A stretch of DNA of 64,000 bases from an uncultured Bryobacteraceae bacterium (lineage in GTDB: Bacteria > Acidobacteriota > Terriglobia > Bryobacterales > Bryobacteraceae), in NCBI GenBank assembly GCA_938003835.1, contig CALKXJ010000016.1, positions 1 to 64,000 on the forward strand. The letters are read 5' to 3'. Below, piece by piece: positions 7,780 to 16,756 of the stretch. The notes under the pieces were generated by a model, which did no database searches, was not told the DNA's origin, and worked only from the letters and a program-made list of their open reading frames with translations. How positions within the stretch are numbered: the stretch's first letter is position 1; each line of letters starts with the position of its first letter. The translations under genes and the position numbers were made by a program.

Positions 7780-9095
7780 GCTCGCCCTCCTGCCGGCTCA
7801 GGACGTCCGGCTTGGGAACCCCGCGGCGCACGCGGGCCGAGCTCGGAGCACTCGTCGCACAAGTGCCGGTATTCGCAGGTGTCCAACCAGCAACGAACCT
7901 CGGTTACCAGGTCCAGATAAATCCGCGACAGGTGGTCACGGTTTCGCCCCTTGAGCAGGATGAGGTCGCCCGAAACCGTGTTCGTCCGGAGCCAGGAGGC
8001 CGCCGCGCGGGCGTGCTCGAAGCTCAGAACTGCGCCCGAATCAAGGCCCCCTGCGTGCGCGCCCCGGGCCGCATAATGGGCCTCCGGGCCGATGAGAATC
8101 ACCATGTCGGCGGAGGCCGCGGCAAGCCTGCCCAGCTCGAAGAGCCGCTCCGGCGCCGGCCGGTCGTCGTCGGTCACGTCGCGGAGGATGGCGATGCGGC
8201 GCCGCGCGCGGGCCTGGCGGAGGACCTCGAGCGCGACGCGCGTGGTGCCGGCCGAGCCGTTGAACTCATCCCGGATCAGCACGGCGCCGCCGGCCAGCTC
8301 CACCGGCTCCAGACGCGCGGCAAAGGGCTCGAGATGCGCGATGACGGAAAGAGATCGTTTCAGATCCACGCCGCAGACTCGTCCGGCCAGCAACGCCGCC
8401 AGCACTGGCGACGCCCAGTGCGCGCCCACGAATCGGGTGGTGACCCGGTAGGATTGCTCGCCCGAGTGCACGCGGAGCCGCATCCGCTCGGGCCAGGCGC
8501 CGGAAATGTTGTCGGCCCACAGGTCAAAGGAGGGATCCGAGCCGTAGAAGTAACCGCCCCGCTACTTGCCCGAGTTGCCCATGAGACGCACGTGGGGATC
8601 ATCCCCGTTGAGGATGGCGGCGCCGTTACGCCTCAAACCGCCCAGCAGCCTCGCCTTCTCGGCGGCCGTGGACTCGAGCGTGGGGAAGTTCTCGCTGTGT
8701 TCACGGGCGACGCCGGTAATGATGACGAGGTCGGGCCGCGCGAGCCAGGCGGCGCGCCACATCTGACCCGGGGCCTCGATGCCGATTTCCACGACTGCAT
8801 AGCGATGCCAGGGCCGCGCGCCGAGAATCGTACGGATCAACCCTTGCCGGCCGTTGTGCGATGAGCGGGTCTTGTGAACACAGTACCGCGACGCCAGGAT
8901 GGCAGCCAACAGCTCCTTGGCCGTGGTCTTGCCGTTGGAGCCTGTGATGGCGACGAACGTGGTGCGGAGAAGCAGCCGCCTCCAGAGGGCGGCGGCAAGG
9001 GCCAGGGGCAGGTTGTAGAGGAAACTGCGAACCAGCCGGTATTTCCAACGACGGAGGCGCCCCCCGACCATCTCTCTTAAGGGTATCCGGCGCAA
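7776..9095 (-). pseudogene. Second Mur-ligase-like gene with tetracysteine tail, interrupted by one TAG
   Basis: This is a paralogue of the downstream gene. It has a P-loop (AITGSNGKTTAKELLAAIL), EIGIEAPGQM, ITGVAREHSENFPTLEST and AAILNGDDPHVRLMG in the first part. The C-terminal part has LRDVTDDDRPAPER and LLKGRNRDHLSRIYLDL. Only one lesion is present: a TAG at 8562-8564 after MGNSGK, with the same frame continuing as RGGYFYGSDPSFDLWAD. No frameshift is needed, so the rest reads as an intact 440-codon gene. The tail again carries Cys residues spaced C-x4-C-x5-C-x2-C (CWLDTCEYRHLCDEC). The start is TTG 9095 or the in-frame ATG 24 nt later. The two paralogues overlap and probably formed one operon. 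Either this gene is freshly inactivated, or the amber codon is read through, or the two halves are made separately. Confidence 0.8.
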
Positions 9096-9173
9096 GGACG
9101 TGGATCAAGACCACGGTTTTTTGAAGAGCTCAGGACCTGTAGAGATGAAAATTAGCTCGAGACGTTCTCGCCC

Positions 9174-12100
9174 ATGCGAGTTTGGTGGTGGGTTGGCATC
9201 TTTGCCCTGTGGGGGATCCCGGTCCCCGTAGCTAGTGCGCAGCAGCCGGTGGGAATGATCGAAGGGATCGTGAAGGACGCCACGGAGCTTCCCGTCGCCT
9301 TGGCGCGAGTCACCGTGCGGAATCTGGTCACCGGGCAGGTGCAAGAGCAGGCAGTCGCGGTAGATGGCTTGTTCCGGTTTCCGGCGCGGGCCGTGGGATC
9401 GTACTCGGTGGAGGCGGAAGCACCAGCCTTTGCGCGCTGGACGCTGCCCTCCGTGAACCTGAGCGTGGACCTGACGATTCGCCTGGACATCCGCTTGGAA
9501 CTGGCTGCGCACACCGAGGTGGTCACCGTCTCCGCCGAGGGGGCGGCGGAAGTGCAGACGATGTCGGTGGCGCACGGCAGCGCCGTGGGGCAACGGCAAG
9601 CGGTCGAGCTGCCCTGAATGGACGGAACTTCGCTCAACTCGGGCTGTTGCAGCTCGGCGTCGTGCCGCTGACGGTGGGCGTGGCGACGCACGGGGGCGTG
9701 CGGCGAAGCGGGCAGGCCTACACGGGGCGCGAATGGTCCATCGCGTCGACGGCGGCTTCGCCATCCGGCTCCCGGTGGACGCGATCGAGGAGTTCAAGAT
9801 CCTCACTGATCACCCGGTCCGGATCGAACGAACTCCACGGAAGTCTCTTCGAGTGTGTGCGCAACGACGTCATGGACGCGCGAAACACCCTCGCCCCGGC
9901 CAAGCAGCCGCTCGAGCAGCATCAGTTCGGCGGAACGCTCGGCGGACCGGTGATCGAAAACCGCCTGTTCTTTTTCGCCTACTACGAGGGCTTCGAAAAC
10001 CCTCAGGGATTGACCCGCGGCTCGAGCATCCCCGATCTGAAGCAGCGCCGGGGCGACTTCAACGAACTGGCCGGCGGGCTCATCGACCTGGAGTCCGGGC
10101 AGCCTTTGCCGGGCGGCATCCTTCCGGAAAGCCGCCTCCATCCTCTCGGCAAGCGGTATGTGGTCTTCTACCCCGAGCCGAACGTAACGCCGGCGTTTTC
10201 CTCCCGCGTGGTGATGCTCAAGAACACCGCCCATCAATGGGGAGCGAAGGGCGACTAGATGCTCACGGGCAAGGACACCGTCGCGCTGCGGTATTCCTGG
10301 TCAACCTCGGACAATGTCGTGCCGATCTCCATCCTGGGCGCTGACATTCCGAGCTTCCCCGTGGGCGATTACCCGACGTCGCACCTGGCGGCCGTCTCCC
10401 ATGTCCGAACGGTGTCGCCGCAGGTGGTTCACAATTTGCGGGCAAGCTTCTTCCGCCACGATTTCCTGATGGAGAAGCGTCTCAGCGGGCTGTCGCCGCC
10501 CGGCCTCGGCTTCGGCTACGACACGTCGCCCGAGGCCGCCAAGGGTGCGCCGTTGATGCTCGTGCACGGTTATTCGAGCATGGGAGACCCGGCCATCGGC
10601 CCGCGCGACACCGTACAGAACAACGACGAAGTCGGCGAGACGATAACGATCACCTCGGGGGCGCACATCTTCCGCTTCGGGGGAGAATTCCGCCGGATCC
10701 AGCTCAGCGCCGTGCAGGGGCATTTCAGCAACGGCGTCTTCCAGTTTTCGAGCTCCCCCACAAACAACAGCCTGGCGAACCTGCTGCTTGGACGGCTCTT
10801 CGTCTTCACGCAGGCGGGCGGAGACTTCCACCGGGCCCTGCGCGGCGGGGACTCGACGCTTTTCGTGCAGGACGATTGGCGCCTGAACCGAAATGTGACG
10901 CTCCACCGGGGCCTGCGCCATGAAATCAACACTCCCTTCGCCGAGCGGAGCGGGAAACTGACCAGTTTCTCTCCCGGGATGCAGTCCAGCCGGTTCCCGC
11001 AGGCGCCTCGCGGCCTGCTGTTTCCCGGGGATGAAGGCATCACCACGCGTATTGCCCCGATTTACAAGAAGGCCTTCGGGCCGCGCGTGGGCGTTGCCTG
11101 GGGGATCGGCGGGCCCGGCGCGATGGTCGTCCGCGCCGGCTTCGGCATCTTCTACGACCAGCTCGCCAACGGCGTCGGCGGGCCGCTGCGGGTGGCCACG
11201 CAGTCGGTGCCGTGGATCCAGGTGCGCACGATCACCGGCCCCCGGGATCGACTTCACCCAGCCGTTCGGGCCGGACCGTCCGGGCGAATTCATCAAGCCG
11301 CTTTCCACGTTCACCATTCGAGAACCGCCTGCTGCCTCCCTACGTGATGAACTGAAACTTCGGCCTCGAGCCGCGGATCGTGGGCAATACGCTCGAGGTG
11401 CGTCAGGTGGGCACCAAAGGCACGCGGCTGCCGCGCTTCGTCGAGGGCAATCCGGCCGTCTACCAGCCCGGCGCGACCGCCGCCGACGCCGAGCGCCTCC
11501 GCATTTACGCGGGCTGCCCGGCTGACGGGGCCCCTGTACGTTCGGGCACATGGGTCTGGTGACCGGATCCACGAACTCCACCTACCATGCCGCGCAGGTG
11601 GGCTTTCAAAGAGAGATCGCGCCGTTCTGGGTGCAGATCTCCTACACCTTTTCGAAGCTCCTCGATTAGGTCTCGAGCCTGCAGGTGGCCAGTCCCGCTC
11701 CGCTGCTGATCTCCGGCGAGAACGACGTGGCGCAGAACCCGTTCAACCTGCGCGGCGAGCACGGCCCATCGCTCTTCGACGCGCGGCACCGGCTGGTGGT
11801 GAACTTCAGCTACCAGGTGCCGGCGATGAGCGGCGCACCGGATTGGGTGCGGGCCGTGGCCGGCGGCTGGCAACTGCACGGGATCCTGGTGACCTCGAGC
11901 GCCACGCCGTTCACGGTCTACGACAGCCGCAACGTATCGCTCCAGGCCCCGCACCCGCCGCTGTCCGTGGCCTTCGCCAGCCGGCCGGACGCGATCGCCA
12001 ATCCCAACGGCGGCCCGCGCACGCGTGAGGAATGGGTGTCGCGTTCCGCCATCCGGTGTCTCGATCCGGTGACCGAGGCTGGCCGTTTCGGCAACGCCGG

Positions 12101-12329
12101 CCGCAACATTGTTCGCGGGCCCGGCCTGGTGAATCTCGATGTCTCGCTTACCCGCTGGTTCACCCTGAGCGAGCGCGCCCGGTTGCAACTGCGGCTGGAG
12201 TGTTTCAACGCGGGCAATTTCACCAACCTGGGCCTGCCGGTGAACGACCTGGTCTCGCCGAACTTCGGCCGGATCCTCGAGGCGGCGCCGCCGCGCCTGT
12301 TCCAGGCGGCGCTGAAACTGGGCTTCTGA
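9174..12329 (+). pseudogene. Decayed Oar-like TonB-dependent receptor
   Basis: This is the remnant of a large outer-membrane receptor with an N-terminal carboxypeptidase-regulatory-like domain, the class expanded in Acidobacteriota. It starts with a signal peptide (MRVWWWVGIFALWGIPVPVASA) and GMIEGIVKDATELPVALARVTV. Later recognisable pieces are NELHGSLFECVRNDV, KQPLEQHQFGGTLGGPVIENRLFFFAYYEGFE, the TonB barrel segments, and a C-terminal LGF. Lesions include a 1-nt deletion at about 9613 (ELPLNGRNF-like frame lost), at least two shifts between 9720 and 9840, TAG at 10256-10258, a shift near 11235, and TGA at 11353-11355 replacing a Trp. There is also a shift near 11535 and TAG at 11667-11669. 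It cannot give a full receptor. An intact homologue lies at 49677-53033. Confidence 0.88.
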
Positions 12330-12409
12330 CGCCGCGCCGGGCGCGCGGTATGCAGGCAGGTTATAGAACCTTCAGTACTCGGAATCGAAGGCGACCCTGA
12401 AGAAATTTC

Positions 12410-12438
12410 TTGTCGCGGTGAGCCCGAACCTGTATACT
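12410..12438 (+). promoter_or_regulatory. Sigma-70-like promoter of the subtilase pseudogene
   Basis: A -35 TTGTCG (12410-12415), a 17-bp spacer and a -10 TATACT (12433-12438) lie in the 239-nt gap after the receptor remnant. Transcription would start near 12446, giving a leader of about 120 nt. AGGAGG (12553-12558) sits just before ATG 12569. The leader contains CTGTAAGACAAAC but no hairpin I would call a riboswitch. Confidence 0.55.
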
Positions 12439-12568
12439 CGAAGGATCTGGGGGGCGCCAAACTGGGCATGCATTACATCTGTCCGACGACGGGAATGCCG
12501 TCGTGTCTGGGTGGGGGCCTTTTCGGGCTGTAAGACAAACTTCCGAGACATAGGAGGAGTCGCCACCG

Positions 12569-15500
12569 ATGAGGCGAGTCTCTGTTTCCGTTTTTGCCTT
12601 GCTCATGGCTTCGCTGGGCGTAGCCCACTTGCAAGGCCAACAAGGACGACCACCACCGGGCATCGCGTTCCGGAACGATCGCGCGGACGCCATTCTCGAG
12701 CTCCAGCGTCCGCTGCGGGGCAACGAGCGGGTCCAGTTCCAGGCCCAGGGCTTGCGCATCTATGAGGCGGTCGGCCCCAACCGGTTCCTGGTGCGCGTCA
12801 ACCGAAGGACGCTGGAAGCGCTCCAGCGGAATCCGCAGTTTTCGCGCCTGACACCGGTCGGGCTGGAGCGCAAAGTTTCCGCCACCCTCCGCGCCGGCAA
12901 TCCCGCACAGCATGCGCGACTGGAAAGCGGCCGGATTCAGGTGCGCGTGCGCTTCTATCCCGATGTGGAGTTCGACCATGCGCTCACGCTGGTGCGGCGC
13001 CACGGTCTGGAGCCGGAGGCGGGCGTAACGGCCTTCAGCCGGGGCAATCAGATCAGCGCCTAGGCCACGGCAGCGCAGGTCCTGGCGCTGGCTGACACCC
13101 CTTACGTGCGCTGGATCCAGGAGGTGGCCCCGCCGGCGAAGCTCCACAACGCCACCGCCGCGCAACTTTCCCGGGCCGATCTGGTGCAGGCGGCGCCCTA
13201 TAATCTGAGGGGCACGGCCGTCAACGTGGGCATCTGGGACGGCGGCCCGATCCGCACCTCCCATCAGGATCTCGGCTCACGCTTCCAACAGGTGGAGGGC
13301 GGCTCCGACAACTTCGCCAGCCAGGATCACGGCACGCACGTGGACGCAGACGGGCGGCAACAATCTGTTCGGAGCTTACGAGGGCGACGCCGTCGATTGG
13401 GATCAACTGGTGCGCGACCGTTCCACGCTCACCGTGGTCAAGAGCGCCGGCAACGACGACGGGGACTGCGGCTCGCCGGGCGATTGCGACGGGTTCAACT
13501 TCGGGGGTGAGAGCTACGACCTGATCGGCACCTTCGGCAACGCCAAGAACATCATCACCGTCGGCGCCATCAACGACGACGGAACCACCAAGGCCGGTTT
13601 CAGCGGCACGGGCCCGGCCGACGATAGCCGGATCAAGCCCGACGTGGTGGCCAACGGCGTGAGCCTGACCTCCACCTGCGCCGACAGCGACTCCGACTAC
13701 TGCTCCAAGAGCGGGACCTCGATGTCCAGCCCCGTCGTCACCGGCACGGTGGCGCTGATGATCGAGCATTACCAGAATCGCTACGGGGTCACCGCCGCCC
13801 CCTCGGCAGCTAGCATGAAGGCGCTGCTCGCCAACACCGCCGAGGACCTCGGGCGGCCGGGACCGGACTACCAGTTCGGCTTCGGCCGGGTAGACGCTCT
13901 GGGGGCGGCGCAGACCATCGACGCGGGTCCGGTCCGCATCCTGACCGGCACCGTCGACGAGGGAGACACGGACGAATATCTGCTGCCCGTGCCAGCGGGG
14001 ACACCCCAGTTGCGGGTGACGCTGAACTGGATCGACCCGCCGGGCAGCCCCAGCACGTCCGACAATGACACCGATCTGGATCTCGTCAATGATCTCGATC
14101 TCGTCCTGGTGGCGCCCGATAACAGCCTGCGCTACCCGTTCAGCGGGCCGGGTCGGGGCAACCCGACGGGCAACGCCAGCAACATCGCCCCGAACTTCAG
14201 GGACACCCTCGAGCAGGCCGTCGTCGCCAATCCGCAGCAGGGCTTCTGGAAGGCGCGCGTCCGCGGCCGGAGCGTGCCTGACGGCCCCCAGAACTACGCC
14301 CTGGTCTCGAACGTCTCCTTCAGCCTCCCCGGCCAGCCGGAGATCGAGGTGAACGCTCCGCTCGACTTCAATCAACTCTGCGTCGGCCAGAGGGAGGACC
14401 GGACGGTTTCGATCTTCAACACGGGCGGCGGCGTGCTCCAGATCTCGAGCATCGTGCTGGCGGGCTCGCCGACCTTCACCATTCTCTCGGGCCCCACGGC
14501 GCCCTTCCTCATTCTTCCGGGCGCCCACGTGGAGCTGACCATCCGCTTTGCGCCGACCCAGCAGACCATGGCCTACGGCGCCACGCTGACCATCCTGAGT
14601 AACGACGCCGACGAAGGCTCGGTGGTGATTGCGCTCTCCGGCTCGAGCGGTGCGCCGCAGATCGACACGCTGATCGCCTCGGGCGGCCAGTTCGGCAACG
14701 TCTGCCGCGAGTCGTTCCAAGATTTGACGCTCACCATCGTCAACTCCGGAAGCTGCACGTTGAGCCTCAGCAACATCACGTCGAACTCGGCCGACTTCAA
14801 GGTGGCCACCACGGTCAGCTACCCGGTCAGCGTCGGCCCCGGCGACTCGCTCCAGGTGCCCATCCGATACCAGTCCGCCGATCTGGGCCCGGACACCGGC
14901 ACCATCACCGTGACCAGCAACGCGGCGACACGAACCGTTTCGGTCTCCGGCACAACGCCTCCGGGCGACCTCCAGGTTTCTGGCTCCACCGCCTTCGGCA
15001 ACGTCTGCTCGGGGGGCGCGGAAAAGCAGGTCAGCCTGTGCAATCTCGGCCTGTGCAACATCAACGTGGCCTCGGTTGCGCTCGAGGGCTCGGCCGGCGG
15101 CGCCTGCAACGACTTCGTGATCGTCAACAACCCGTTCGCCGCACCGGCCCCGATCAGCAAGGACTTCTGCGCTCCGATCACCATTCGCTTCACGCCGAGC
15201 TCGGTGGGGGCCAAGCAGTGCACCCTGCGGATCGTCACTGATGATCCGGACACCCCGGTGGTGACCCTTCCGGTGACGGGCACGCTGCCGGCGCCGCAGC
15301 TCTCGGTGCCGGCCTCGATCAGTTACCTGCCCGAGGTCATCCAGAGCGTGGGTGCCTGCACCACTTCGAAGGCCTGGCCGGTGGCCAACACCGGCGCCTG
15401 CCCGGTGGAGGTGACGGCGGCGGCGGTTAGCACGCTCGCGAGCGACTACTCGCTTGCCGGCCTGCCCTCGACGCCGATCTCGGTCAAGCCGGGCCAGCAG

Positions 15501-15989
15501 CTCGGCCAGGGCGATCTGCGGTCGTCGTTCGGGCCGACCGAGCTTGCCCGGCAGCGCGCCGGGGTGCTCAGCGTCACCTGGAAGACCGACCCGATTCTCG
15601 GCACCACGACCACCTCGAACACCGCGGTCTGCGGCGAAGGCGTGCGGACCGGCGCCCGGGTGCTGGTCACCATCAACGGCGCACCGGCGCCTACCGGCAC
15701 CGTCGAGAAGCTGCAACTGGCGCGCATGTCCGGCAACAAGAACAGCCAGATCGTGGACACGGTGAGCGTGGCCAGGGATCTGCCGCTGGTCACCGTTCCG
15801 GCGAGCGGCGCCTGCGGCGGCTTCCAATACCACCGCGAATATGGCACCGTGGCCAACCCGTCGATGCTGATGCCGGGCTCCTACCGGGTCACCGTGACGG
15901 CGATCGTCAACGGCAAGCGCCAGAATAAGACCGTCGCCTTCGATGTCTCCACCTGCGACTTCAATCCGACGGTCGTAGTCAACTTCTGA
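12569..15989 (+). pseudogene. Subtilase (S8) with choice-of-anchor-D-like repeats, broken and internally deleted
   Basis: This is the remnant of a secreted serine protease. The signal peptide is MRRVSVSVFALLMASLGVAHL. The pro-region and the start of the S8 domain follow, with the catalytic Asp in VGIWDGG and His in DHGTHV. A TAG at 13061-13063 interrupts the pro-region. Directly after DHGTHV the frame is lost, and homology resumes as NLFGAYEGDAVDWDQL in another frame, so roughly 60-80 codons expected between the His and this point are missing. From about 13400 the frame is open: SAGND, the catalytic Ser in SGTSMSSPVVTGTVAL, and a beta-sandwich with LNWIDPPGSPS. Three ASPM/HYDIN-type repeats (DFNQLCVGQ, GQFGNVCRE, AFGNVCSG) come last. 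The downstream 859-codon frame has no signal peptide of its own. It is very probably non-functional as a protease. Confidence 0.85.
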
Positions 15990-15998
15990 CCGCTCTCA

Positions 15999-16034
15999 GA
16001 CCAGGCGGGCGCAGCGAGCTACGTCCGCCTGGTC
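15999..16034 (+). terminator. Hairpin after the subtilase pseudogene
   Basis: GACCAGGCGG (15999-16008) pairs perfectly with CCGCCTGGTC (16025-16034) across a 16-nt loop, ten bases after the TGA at 15987-15989. There is no U-tract, so it may act weakly or need Rho. Confidence 0.45.
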
Positions 16035-16104
16035 CCCTTAGCCCTCAACACGAAATTTAATGTGCGTGCCTGTCATACCTTGTGGTATCCTTTGTGTTGT
16101 GCAG

Positions 16105-16449
16105 ATGCTGCCGCGGGAGCTGTTAACTTTGGTGCTTGTGGCAGCACTCGCCCTGCTGCCCAGCGGACCCTGCTTCGGTTTCTGTGCTCCTCTGGAAAAG
16201 CGAGGCTGCTGCCCGGAAGAGTCCGCGCCCCAGCCGGACTGCTGTTGTCCCGAGGGGATTGACGTCTGCTGCAAGGCTCCGGAAAGGTCCGTCCCGACGG
16301 TGGCCTCGGCTCACGTTGCTTTGGACGCAGGCGAAGCTTCAGCCATCATCACGCCGCTGCGGGTGCGCATCGACCGGTCGCTTCGGCGCGATGGCCTCGT
16401 TCCGCTCAAGACCGATCTCTATCTGCGGATCCGTGTTCTCCTGATCTAG
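16105..16449 (+). CDS. Small secreted or anchored Cys-rich protein
   Basis: I do not recognise the family. From ATG 16105 the product is 114 aa: a short charged start (MLPRELL), a hydrophobic segment (TLVLVAALALLPSG), then a Cys-rich stretch. That stretch runs CFGFC, CC, CCC, CC within about 35 residues. A Cys-free, basic C-terminal half ends in hydrophobic LYLRIRVLLI. An in-frame ATG at 16060 would add 15 residues including two more Cys, but the shorter form places the signal sequence correctly. A CTGTCATACC and a TATCCT box just upstream may be promoter elements. The gene is followed 76 nt later by a second Cys-rich mini-protein on the same strand. The Cys clusters suggest metal binding or disulfide bonding outside the cytoplasm; this is inference. 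Confidence 0.6.
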   Translation: MLPRELLTLVLVAALALLPSGPCFGFCAPLEKRGCCPEESAPQPDCCCPEGIDVCCKAPERSVPTVASAHVALDAGEASAIITPLRVRIDRSLRRDGLVPLKTDLYLRIRVLLI

Positions 16450-16525
16450 ACCCGGCGCCGCGCAGGCTCAACTGCGCTCGAAGTGTGCGCAAACAAGGGA
16501 AAAATTAAGGAAAGGAGAACGTGAA

Positions 16526-16693
16526 ATGACTCGTTTGAAGATGATGATCGCCGGCGCCGCCCTCGTCATTGGTCTGGCAGTGGGAGGCGGCTACCTCGCC
16601 GCCAACTCCGGCCAGCAGGCAGCCGCCGGATGCACCTGCGCCCAGTGCACCTGCCAGGCCTGCGACTGCGGCGCGGGCTCCTGCCAGCGGTAA
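16526..16693 (+). CDS. Metallothionein-like Cys-rich mini-protein, 55 aa
   Basis: This is a short gene with an AAGGAG ribosome-binding site about 8 nt before ATG 16526 and a TAA at 16691-16693. Residues 1-27 (MTRLKMMIAGAALVIGLAVG...) form a signal peptide or membrane anchor. After a short linker (NSGQQAAAG) come seven Cys in 18 residues, spaced C-x-C-x2-C-x-C-x2-C-x-C-x4-C, ending SCQR. The density and C-x-C/C-x2-C spacing are metallothionein-like, but no known metallothionein signature is claimed. It follows the other Cys-rich gene and is closed by a strong hairpin at 16708-16733. The strong ribosome-binding site and clear start make a real gene likely. A role in binding thiophilic metal at the membrane or periplasm is inference. 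Confidence 0.7.
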   Translation: MTRLKMMIAGAALVIGLAVGGGYLAANSGQQAAAGCTCAQCTCQACDCGAGSCQR

Positions 16694-16707
16694 GGCGCAA
16701 AACAAAA

Positions 16708-16733
16708 GGGAGCCGGGCACGCGCCCGGCTCCC
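16708..16733 (-). terminator. Intrinsic terminator between the Cys-rich gene and nrdJ
   Basis: GGGAGCCGGGC (16708-16718) and GCCCGGCTCCC (16723-16733) form a perfect 11-bp stem with loop ACGC. Read on the minus strand it is followed by CTTTTGTTTTGC, a good U-tract, 24 nt after the nrdJ stop codon. On the plus strand it can also end the transcript of the Cys-rich genes. Confidence 0.85.
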
Positions 16734-16756
16734 TCGATCCCGCCGAACTATCCTTC

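Noticed and set aside
11353-11355. In-frame TGA in the receptor remnant as selenocysteine
   Set aside because: The position corresponds to a Trp in receptor homologues (NWNFG-like), the gene has many frameshifts, and I see no SECIS-like hairpin; a TGG-to-TGA mutation is simpler.
13221-15833. Long open frame on the minus strand (870 codons) opposite the subtilase remnant
   Set aside because: It is the antisense shadow of a high-GC coding region. Its sequence is Arg/Gly/Val-rich and without domain signals, while the plus strand shows S8 and anchor-type repeats.
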